The notes under the pieces were generated by a model. It made no database searches, was not told where the DNA came from, and saw only the letters and a list, made by a program, of their open reading frames with translations. 64,000 bases of DNA from Gordonia insulae (GTDB lineage Bacteria; Actinomycetota; Actinomycetes; Mycobacteriales; Mycobacteriaceae). This document shows positions 57,735 to 64,000 of the stretch, piece by piece. Made by a program: the position numbers and the translations under genes. Position 1 is the first letter of the stretch. Each line of letters begins with the position of its first letter. Location of the stretch: positions 186,001-250,000 of the forward strand of contig NZ_CP033972.1 of NCBI RefSeq assembly GCF_003855095.1, read 5' to 3'.

Positions 57735-58721
57735 TCAGTCCGACCGGTGTCGGACGACGGCCTGGGCGGCACGCATCGCCCGACGAGGTGTGCCGACGAC
57801 GGCGCGATGGTCCATGACCCGGTAGTCGACGCGTTCGATCTCGGTGAGGATGTCGCGATAAGTGGTCGCCGCCGCGTGGATCGATCGGCGAGACCGGCTG
57901 GGCAGCATCGTGATCGCCGGCCACGCCTGTCGGTATTGATCGCGATTGACGGCGATGATGTGAGCCAGTGCCCGCCGTAGCGGCCCGCTGGTGGTGCGGT
58001 GTGCCCGGCACCACCGCAGGTGGTCCTCGTCGACGCCGAATGCCGCGAGTTCGTCGGTGGGTAGATAGATGCGGCCGCGGTCGAGGTCCTCGGCGACATC
58101 GCGCACGAAGTTGGTGAGCTGGAAGGCCTCGCCGAGCCGGGCCGCCCCGGCGGTGATCGCCGGGCCCGGTGCATCGACACCGAGCAACGGGAGCATCTGG
58201 ACCCCGATCACCGAGGCGGATCCGTAGGTGTACTCCGCGAGTTCGGCCCAGGAGCGGTAGCGGTCCCGGAACTCCGCGGTCCCCGGAACGTCCATCCGCA
58301 TCGACCGCAGGAACGCATCGAATGTCGCGGTCGGGATGTCGAAGCGCGCCACGGTGTCACCGAGCGCGGCCAGGATGGCACCGATGTCGTCGTCGGGGTG
58401 ACCGGGGTGACCGGGGTCGCCGGTGCGGCCGTGCACCGTCACGGTGCGGTGCAGCGCTGATTCGATCCGATCGATACCCGCCGCGGCGTCCGTACCCGTG
58501 GACCCGGCCGGGGGCAGATCGACGAGATCATCGACGACACGGGCGAATCCGTACAGGGCGAAGACGCCACGCCGTCGTGCGGGCGGCAACAGGCAGGCCG
58601 CGGCGTAGTAGGTGCGTCCGTGTGCGGCGGTCAGCGCCCGGGCGCGTCGATAGCCATGCCGGATCAGCTCCGGGTCGGTGGCGTCGCGTGCATCCACAGG
58701 GCTGGAGTCGTTGTCAGCCAA
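57735..58721 (-). CDS. crtB: Phytoene synthase (CrtB)
   Basis: This enzyme condenses two geranylgeranyl diphosphates to phytoene, the first carotenoid step. The 328-aa protein has the first Asp-rich motif VVDDLVD (about 62-68), the second motif TNFVRDVAEDLDRGRIYLP, and the family sequence ARRRGVFALYGFARV. The TTG at 58721 starts 6 nt after the mptA stop; a GTG 24 nt further in is possible. It is the last gene of the idsA-crtI-mptA-crtB operon. Confidence 0.93.
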   Translation of the reverse strand: MADNDSSPVDARDATDPELIRHGYRRARALTAAHGRTYYAAACLLPPARRRGVFALYGFARVVDDLVDLPPAGSTGTDAAAGIDRIESALHRTVTVHGRTGDPGHPGHPDDDIGAILAALGDTVARFDIPTATFDAFLRSMRMDVPGTAEFRDRYRSWAELAEYTYGSASVIGVQMLPLLGVDAPGPAITAGAARLGEAFQLTNFVRDVAEDLDRGRIYLPTDELAAFGVDEDHLRWCRAHRTTSGPLRRALAHIIAVNRDQYRQAWPAITMLPSRSRRSIHAAATTYRDILTEIERVDYRVMDHRAVVGTPRRAMRAAQAVVRHRSD

Positions 58722-58727
58722 CGGATG

Positions 58728-58967
58728 TCACCGACCCGTCGCGGACACCGGCACATCCCTGTCATCGTCGTCGGCGGGGCGATCCCGGAACCAGTTCACG
58801 AGTTGTCCGAGCCGCAACGGATCGGGCCGCAGCAGCGAGATCGCGGCGAGCGCGGACAATGCCATCGCCAGGATCACCTCGGGCACCTTGTAGAAGAGGA
58901 TCGAATCGTCCGGCTGGAACACGATCAACATGAAGGTGGAGACGAAGACAACCGCCGCCGACACCCT
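58728..58967 (-). other. Displaced C-terminal coding segment of mptA
   Basis: In the -1-shifted frame relative to the open mptA frame, this stretch encodes RVSAAVVFVSTFMLIVFQ, then YKVPEVILAMALSALAAISLL and a polar tail (about 79 aa). It has the hydrophobic helices expected for the end of a GT-C mannosyltransferase and stops 6 nt before crtB. Adding one base in the five-G run at 58968-58972 joins it to the main frame, giving about 540 aa. Confidence 0.8.
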
Positions 58968-60349
58968 GGGGGCAGGGTGAACGCCACCGCGAGACACAAG
59001 GCCCACGTGTAATACCAGGGGAGAGTGGATGGTTCGAGTATGAGCACGGCCAGCATGGCCCAGACCATCCCGGCCATCGCGCTGCGTTCGTCGCGGCGGT
59101 GCCACCACCACAGCCCGATCAGGACCACGGCGAGGATCACCGATCCGACGGCGCGCGTCACGACCAGGACCGGCTGCAGGTTCAGTGCGGTGAACGGCGC
59201 GGCCACCAGCGTCACCAGATGGCCGGCCAGGGTGGGCAGGGTGAACCAGTTGATGATCCGGTCGGCCCAGCCCAGGCCGGTCAGCCAGCCGAGTCCGAGT
59301 CCGAGGATGGCGGTGCAGGCCGCGAACACCGCCACGGTGATCCCGACGACGGCTGCGAACACCCCGGCCACATCCGCGGGCCGGACAGCACGCCGGGCGC
59401 GGATGTGGGACAGCCAGATCCACACGACGAACGGGATCGCGACCCCGGCGGTGACCTTGATCGACACCGCGAGTCCGAGCACCACGAGGCCGGGCACGTG
59501 ACGGCCGGTGACCACCAACGTGACCCCCGCGACCAGTACGCCCATCATCAGCAGTTCGACATGGGTGCCGGCGACCAGGTGGATCAGCACCATCGGATTG
59601 GCCAGGGCCAACCAGAGGCCGGCCTGCGGCGACGCGGAGAAGTGTTCGGCGAGACGCGGAATGGCCCAGAGCGCCAGCAGGAGGCCGGGTAACAGCACGA
59701 GGCGGATCAGATAGACGCCGAGGATCGCGTTGTCGCCGGTGAGTTCGGTGATCACGCGCGTCATCCCGACGAAGAACGGACCGTAGGGGGCCGTCGTCGA
59801 CGCCCACACCTGGGCCATGCTGTCCAGCAACGGACCCGGCTGGTGCGCCGGGCCGTCGGCGTACGGATCGAGGCCCGCGCGGAACACCGCGCCCTGTCCC
59901 AGATAGGCGTAGACGTCGCGGCTGTAGAGCGGGACCGCCACCGCCAGCGGCGCCGCCCAGGCGAGGACACCGAGGCGCATCGCGCGCACGGAGGGCACGG
60001 TCGGTGAGGGCACGGGGGAGGGCACCGCCGGTGAGGGCACGGGGGAGGGCACCGCCGGGGAGGGCCTCGAGCCGACGCCGATCCGGCGGCCGAGCCGCAC
60101 CCAGGCGACGATCATCGTCGCGACGCCCAGCCAGAAGACGGTGCCGAACAGGGTCTTGCCGTGTCCATAGGTGATGGCGGACAGGCCGAGGTCCTGGGCG
60201 GTGGTGTTGTTCCGGGCGATGTCGCCGACGCCGAAACCACCGATACAGATCAGTACCGCGCCGATGAAACCCAGTATCAGATCACCCGATCCGGTCACCC
60301 GGCCGAGACCCGCGGTTCGGGCCGTCCCGGTGTCGTCGATCGTGGTCAT
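58925..60349 (-). CDS. mptA: Alpha-(1->6) mannopyranosyltransferase MptA, apparently frameshifted
   Basis: MptA is a polyprenyl-phosphate-mannose-dependent GT-C enzyme that elongates the alpha-1,6 mannan backbone of lipomannan and lipoarabinomannan. The frame gives 474 aa with about 11 helices, the early periplasmic loop SRDVYAYLGQGAVFRAGLDPY with its catalytic Asp pair, and a Pro/Ser repeat near residues 98-115. The end (CRRRLSSSPPSC) is not family-like. The true C-terminus lies in another frame after a C5 run (G5 at 58968-58972 on the plus strand). M. tuberculosis MptA is 516 aa. A one-base sequencing error or a real mutation is equally possible from sequence. It starts in an ATGA overlap with crtI. 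Confidence 0.85.
   Translation of the reverse strand: MTTIDDTGTARTAGLGRVTGSGDLILGFIGAVLICIGGFGVGDIARNNTTAQDLGLSAITYGHGKTLFGTVFWLGVATMIVAWVRLGRRIGVGSRPSPAVPSPVPSPAVPSPVPSPTVPSVRAMRLGVLAWAAPLAVAVPLYSRDVYAYLGQGAVFRAGLDPYADGPAHQPGPLLDSMAQVWASTTAPYGPFFVGMTRVITELTGDNAILGVYLIRLVLLPGLLLALWAIPRLAEHFSASPQAGLWLALANPMVLIHLVAGTHVELLMMGVLVAGVTLVVTGRHVPGLVVLGLAVSIKVTAGVAIPFVVWIWLSHIRARRAVRPADVAGVFAAVVGITVAVFAACTAILGLGLGWLTGLGWADRIINWFTLPTLAGHLVTLVAAPFTALNLQPVLVVTRAVGSVILAVVLIGLWWWHRRDERSAMAGMVWAMLAVLILEPSTLPWYYTWALCLAVAFTLPPGCRRRLSSSPPSC
60003..60056. repeat. 27-bp direct repeat (2 copies) in mptA
   Basis: Two identical 27-bp units, at 60003-60029 and 60030-60056, encode a repeated nonapeptide rich in Pro, Ser and Val in the loop after the second helix of MptA. 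The loop is probably length-variable. Confidence 0.85.
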
Positions 60350-61908
60350 CGCAGCATCCTACGGCGCGGCGAGATCTCGCCGAGGCTCTCGACGACACGT
60401 TCGGCGGCGAGCCGGCCGGACACCAGCACGGGCGGGATGCCGACACCCGGCACGGTCGCCGCGCCGGCGAGGACGAGATTCGGACTGCCCGGCCACCGAT
60501 TCGGGGTGCGGAAGGGTCCGGTCTGGCGCACGGTGTGTGCCGCGCCGAACGGCGTCCCGGCCGGCAGGCCCGCCGCCGCCCAGGTGCCCGGATGGTCGAT
60601 CCGCAGTATCGACAGTGCGGAGTCCATGCGGTGATAACCGCGCCGGGCCAGTGTCGGCAGGCATTCCGCCGCATACGCGCCGGCGAGTGCGTCCCACGGC
60701 AGGCCGGCCGTGTCCAGGTTGGGACACGGTGCGAGCACCGAGACCCGCTCGGTCGTGGCGTCGGCGTCGGGGTCGGACAGGTCGGGCCGCGTCACCAGGA
60801 ACGACGGGTCGCGCATCAGGCGGCCCGGCGCGCGCGTCAGATCGCGGAAGGTGTCCGACCAGGCCGCACCGAAATCCAGTGTGTGGTGGTGCCCGGGCCA
60901 CGCCTGCGTCACCGATCGCGGCGCGACCCCGTGGATCACCACAGCGCTCGGCGAATGACGGATCCGTCGCCATCGCGGACCGCGGGGCAGTCCGGTGCCG
61001 AGCAGATCCGCCACCGCGCTGATCGGGATGGCCGCGACGACCGCGTCCGCGGACAGTACCTCGCCGGTGGCGAGACGTACGCCGGTGGCCCGACCGTCGT
61101 TGTGGCACAGCGACGTCGCCGCGGTGGACAGCATCACGCGGGTGCCCGCGTCGCGCAGGGCGTCGGCCATCACCTCGCCGATCCGGCCCATCCCACCGGC
61201 CGGATAGTGGACCCCGAGTCCGACGTCCATGTGTGCGATCACGCCGTAGATGGCGGCCGCATGCTGCGGCGGTACGCCCGCGTAGAGGGCCTGGAAGGTG
61301 AAGATCCGTTGCAGCCGTTCGTCATCGACGTGGCGGGCCACCGCCGGGGTGAGCCGGCGGGTCGCGCCCATGGCGATCAGGCGCGCGGCGGCCGCGACGA
61401 TTCGGCGATCGGCGAGATCGCGCACCGAGCTCAGGTTCCGATCGATGAAGGTGTCGAACTCGACGTCGTAGAGGCGGTTCAGCCAGGCGGTGAGGTCGCG
61501 CACCCCATCCGCGGCGTCGCGCCCGAAGGCGTCCCTGACGGTGTCGGCCAGTCGGTCGACGCCGCGCGGGACGTCGAGGGCGGTGCCGTCGGCGAACCGT
61601 GCGGAGTAGGAGGGATCCACGTCCACGAGAGCCAGACGTCTGCGGGTCTCGTCGGCGGAGACCCCCACGGCGGCAAGCGCATCGTCGATCAGGGTGGGCA
61701 TGGTGAGCACCGTGGCGCCGGTGTCGAACCGATGCGAGCCGTCGTCGCCCAGCCGCTCGGTGCGGACGAGTCCGCCCGGTGTGTCGGCGGTCTCGACCAC
61801 CGTCACCCGATGGCCGTGTCCGGTGAGGTGCAGGGCGGCGGACAGACCGGACAGCCCCGCCCCGATGACCACCACCCGGGCGCCGGAGTCGATCGGTGTC
61901 GGGCTCAC
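60346..61908 (-). CDS. crtI: Phytoene desaturase (CrtI)
   Basis: This FAD enzyme converts phytoene stepwise toward lycopene. The 520-aa protein has the dinucleotide-binding VVVIGAGLSGLSAALHL, HRFDTGATVLTMP, a substrate helix region, and the C-terminal FAD signature NLVLAGAATVPGVGIPPVLVSG, all typical of CrtI. The GTG at 61908 overlaps the idsA stop as GTGA, and the stop overlaps the mptA ATG, so translation is coupled through the operon. Longer in-frame extension upstream is antisense/shadow of idsA. Confidence 0.94.
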   Translation of the reverse strand: MSPTPIDSGARVVVIGAGLSGLSAALHLTGHGHRVTVVETADTPGGLVRTERLGDDGSHRFDTGATVLTMPTLIDDALAAVGVSADETRRRLALVDVDPSYSARFADGTALDVPRGVDRLADTVRDAFGRDAADGVRDLTAWLNRLYDVEFDTFIDRNLSSVRDLADRRIVAAAARLIAMGATRRLTPAVARHVDDERLQRIFTFQALYAGVPPQHAAAIYGVIAHMDVGLGVHYPAGGMGRIGEVMADALRDAGTRVMLSTAATSLCHNDGRATGVRLATGEVLSADAVVAAIPISAVADLLGTGLPRGPRWRRIRHSPSAVVIHGVAPRSVTQAWPGHHHTLDFGAAWSDTFRDLTRAPGRLMRDPSFLVTRPDLSDPDADATTERVSVLAPCPNLDTAGLPWDALAGAYAAECLPTLARRGYHRMDSALSILRIDHPGTWAAAGLPAGTPFGAAHTVRQTGPFRTPNRWPGSPNLVLAGAATVPGVGIPPVLVSGRLAAERVVESLGEISPRRRMLR

Positions 61909-63047
61909 GTCGTGCGGTGGGCGATCCGGTGGGCGAACCCGTCGAGTTCGGCGCGGACCGTCGCCGACAGGTCGGCCCGGGCCAGCGTCTCCAGCGCCGA
62001 GCCCAGCAGGCCCGAGATCTGCCGCTCGATCTCCTCGACCGCGCCGACATCGGTGAGAATGGCTCGGGCCGTTCGCACCTCGTCGTCGGTCAGGGCGCGA
62101 CCGACCGCGTCGCGGAGCCGGTCGGCGCGGTCGCCGCCCTGCGCAGCGGCGCGGGCCAGACCCACCGCCAGCAGGGCGGTGCGCTTGCCGGCGATCAGGT
62201 CGTCGCCGGACGGCTTGCCGGTGCGTTCGGGGTCGCCGAAGACCCCCAGCAGGTCGTCGCGCAGTTGGAAGGCGATGCCGAGGTCGTGCCCGACGGATCG
62301 CAGATCGCCGATCAGTGCGGGGGATGCGCACGCCAGGGTGGCACCGAGTTCGAGGGGCCGTGCCACCGTGTAGGCGGCGGTCTTGAACTCCATCACGCGA
62401 TACGCGGCGTCGATCGATTCGTCGCCGCCCGCCTCGTTGACGATGTCGAGGTACTGGCCGCCGAGCACCTCGGTACGCATCGCCGACCACACCCGGCCGA
62501 CGGGTGCGGGCAACGGGCGTGGTGCGGGGACGTCGAGCGCGTCGGTGCCGGGGTGGTGGCCGTGGACCATGTCGTCGGCCCACGCCAGCGCCAGATCGCC
62601 CAGCAGGATCGCGGCCGATACCCCGTGGTGATCGGGTTGGCCGGCCCACCGGTCGACGCGGTGGCGACGTTCGAACTCCCGATGAACGGTCGCGTGTCCT
62701 CGACGGGTGTCGGACCTGTCGATGATGTCGTCGTGGATGAGCGCGCACGCCTGCACCAGTTCGAGTGAGGCCGCGACACGCAGGGCGTCCGCGGCGTCGG
62801 GATCGGCGGGTGTCGCCGGGTCGCGCGTCGAGCACGACGACCCGGCCAGCCATCCGGCGTAGGCGAACGTCGGGCGGACCCGCTTGCCGCCCTGTAGGAC
62901 GAAGTCGCGCAGCACCTCGCCGGCCGCGCCGAACTGCGGATCGATGTCGACGGCCACCGGCACCGCACGGTCGAAGAAGACCCCGAGCGCGGCCTCGACG
63001 GCCGCGGGCACATCGTCGAGGGTGGTCGGTATCGGCGGGGAGGTCAC
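61905..63047 (-). CDS. idsA2: Geranylgeranyl/polyprenyl diphosphate synthase (IdsA2/CrtE-like)
   Basis: This trans-prenyltransferase elongates allylic diphosphates, here most likely to geranylgeranyl diphosphate for CrtB. The 380-aa protein has GGKRVRPTFAY, the first Asp-rich motif HDDIIDRSDTRRG (106-110) and the second motif FQLRDDLLGVFGDPE (about 264-272). The GTG at 63047 has the -10 box TAGCCT 6 nt upstream, so a leaderless mRNA opens the carotenoid operon. It sits divergent from metF, as idsA2 does from Rv2172c. Confidence 0.93.
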   Translation of the reverse strand: MTSPPIPTTLDDVPAAVEAALGVFFDRAVPVAVDIDPQFGAAGEVLRDFVLQGGKRVRPTFAYAGWLAGSSCSTRDPATPADPDAADALRVAASLELVQACALIHDDIIDRSDTRRGHATVHREFERRHRVDRWAGQPDHHGVSAAILLGDLALAWADDMVHGHHPGTDALDVPAPRPLPAPVGRVWSAMRTEVLGGQYLDIVNEAGGDESIDAAYRVMEFKTAAYTVARPLELGATLACASPALIGDLRSVGHDLGIAFQLRDDLLGVFGDPERTGKPSGDDLIAGKRTALLAVGLARAAAQGGDRADRLRDAVGRALTDDEVRTARAILTDVGAVEEIERQISGLLGSALETLARADLSATVRAELDGFAHRIAHRTT

Positions 63048-63053
63048 CCTGTC

Positions 63054-63059
63054 AGGCTA
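63054..63059 (-). promoter_or_regulatory. -10 box TAGCCT, leaderless idsA2-crtI-mptA-crtB operon
   Basis: Minus-strand TAGCCT lies 6 nt before the GTG at 63047. It is the only evident promoter for the four overlapping or near-touching genes. Confidence 0.6.
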
Positions 63060-63120
63060 GTGGCCGACGGACCCGGCGAGGCCGCGAGGCCGGTGCCCGG
63101 AGCGCGCCGCCGGTGATCCG

Positions 63121-63126
63121 TACAAT
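63121..63126 (+). promoter_or_regulatory. -10 box TACAAT, leaderless metF-like gene
   Basis: TACAAT lies 6 nt before the GTG at 63133. Confidence 0.65.
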
Positions 63127-63132
63127 GTCCTG

Positions 63133-64000
63133 GTGACCTCATCCTCCACCCCGGCTCCATCGATCATCGATCGGCTGTCCGCACCGCACCGCGGTCCGGT
63201 GCCGTTCTCGGTGGAGTTCTTCCCGCCCAAGGACGAGGCCGCGGAGGCCCGGCTGTGGCGGGCGGTCCGTACCTTCGAGCGCCTCGGTCCCGCATTCGTC
63301 TCGATGACCTACGGCGCCGGAGGATCGACCCGCGACCGAACCGTCCGGATCACCGGTCAGCTCGCCGCCCAGACCACGCTCCTGCCGGTGGCGCACCTGA
63401 CCGCGGTGAACCACAGCATCGAGGAACTACGCGCGCTCGTGGGTGCCTACGCCGATCAGGGCATCACCAACATCCTCGCGCTGCGCGGTGACCCGCCCGG
63501 AAACCCGTTGGGCGAGTGGACCAAACACCCGGACGGGGTCGAGTACGCGGAGCAGTTGGTCCGGCTGATCGACGATCTCGGAGATTTCCACGTGGGTGTC
63601 GCATCGTTCCCCGAGGGGCATCATCGCGCCATCGACCTCGATCACGACACCCGCACCCTCGTCGACAAGCTGCGGGCCGGTGCCGAGTACTCGATCACCC
63701 AGATGTTCTTCGATGTCGACGACTATCTCCGCCTGCGTGATCGCGTGGCGCGCGCCGACCCGGAGCAGGGCAACAAACCGGTCATCCCCGGGATCATGCC
63801 GATCACCTCGCTGGCGAGTGTGCGCCGGATGACCGAGCTCTCCGGCTCGGTCATCCCGCCGGACGTCCAGGAGAGGTTCGCCGCGGCGGCAGGCGACGGT
63901 CCCGAGGAGGACCGCGAGGCCGTCCGCGCCGTCGGGATCGATTTCGCGACGGAGATCGCCGAGCGACTCATCGCCGAGGGTGCGCCGTGCCTGCATTTCT
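63133..64000 (+). CDS. metF: Methylenetetrahydrofolate reductase (MetF), 3'-truncated by the window
   Basis: This enzyme reduces 5,10-methylene-THF to 5-methyl-THF for methionine synthesis. The first 289 residues are present. They show the TIM-barrel blocks PFSVEFFPPKD, FVSMTYGAGGSTRDRT, LRGDPPGNP, and QMFFDVDDYLRL, followed by KPVIPGIMPITS, all typical of MetF. The frame is open at the right edge; the complete protein should be near 300 aa. The GTG at 63133 is supported by TACAAT 6 nt upstream. Confidence 0.94.
   Translation, partial: MTSSSTPAPSIIDRLSAPHRGPVPFSVEFFPPKDEAAEARLWRAVRTFERLGPAFVSMTYGAGGSTRDRTVRITGQLAAQTTLLPVAHLTAVNHSIEELRALVGAYADQGITNILALRGDPPGNPLGEWTKHPDGVEYAEQLVRLIDDLGDFHVGVASFPEGHHRAIDLDHDTRTLVDKLRAGAEYSITQMFFDVDDYLRLRDRVARADPEQGNKPVIPGIMPITSLASVRRMTELSGSVIPPDVQERFAAAAGDGPEEDREAVRAVGIDFATEIAERLIAEGAPCLHF

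Noticed and set aside
61909..62853. N-terminal extension of crtI
   Set aside because: It overlaps idsA2 in another frame and is Arg/Pro-rich shadow; the FAD-binding fingerprint begins just after GTG 61908.

Overview
This window is high-GC DNA, densely coded on both strands. It comes from a mycolic-acid actinobacterium, most likely Gordonia or a close relative. The clues are GTG and TTG starts, many genes whose start codon lies 6-7 nt after a TANNNT -10 box (leaderless mRNAs), genes for phosphatidylinositol mannoside and lipoarabinomannan synthesis, a bcc-aa3 respiratory set, PknL with its Rv2175c-type substrate, and carotenoid genes. From memory, gene order from glnA (1.4 kb) to metF (64 kb) follows the Mycobacterium tuberculosis Rv2220-to-Rv2172c block in reverse, with lineage-specific insertions and losses. 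The genus call is inference; no search was run.

Layout. 0-3.8 kb: a truncated gene, a TPR-like protein, a GlsB-type membrane protein, a 65-aa protein, glnA under a probable GlnR box, and an RDD membrane protein. 3.8-10.7 kb: an inserted catabolic island with an ethanolamine-type APC permease, a GlnA4-type gamma-glutamyl ligase, a gamma-glutamyl hydrolase, an aldehyde dehydrogenase, a short-chain dehydrogenase and a FadR/GntR regulator. Together they suggest ethanolamine use through gamma-glutamylated intermediates. 10.7-20 kb: DUF4191 protein, lipA, lipB, an epimerase-like protein and the lipoyl E2 subunit, then pepB, gcvT and ilvE. 20-25.9 kb: cobS, a fused cobU-cobT, a DUF3043 protein, glycerate kinase, rarD and a HesB-type Fe-S carrier. 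26-37 kb: adenosine kinase, asnB, and the cytochrome bcc-aa3 genes (ctaC-ctaF; qcrB, qcrA, qcrC and ctaE on the other strand) split by a PAP2-diacylglycerol kinase fusion.

37-43.6 kb: trpD, a stand-alone Lrp ligand-binding domain, a DnaQ/GIY-YIG hybrid nuclease, a four-cysteine small protein, and two NlpC/P60 wall hydrolases, the first behind a ydaO-type (cyclic di-AMP) riboswitch. 43.6-54 kb: envelope genes (a lipoprotein metallopeptidase, pimB', fadD15, two SRPBCC proteins, an ArsA-like protein, a ROK kinase, an acyltransferase, an alpha-1,2-mannosyltransferase). 54-57.7 kb: RNase AS, DAHP synthase, pknL and its substrate. 57.7-63 kb: idsA-crtI-mptA-crtB, a carotenoid operon with a mannosyltransferase gene inside it; mptA carries an apparent frameshift in a five-G run. 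The window ends inside metF.

No tRNA, rRNA, CRISPR array, insertion sequence or prophage was seen. The most interesting parts are the gamma-glutamyl island, the fusions (CobU-CobT, PAP2-DAGK), the riboswitch, the mptA frameshift inside the carotenoid operon, and two leaderless small ORFs that overlap downstream genes.
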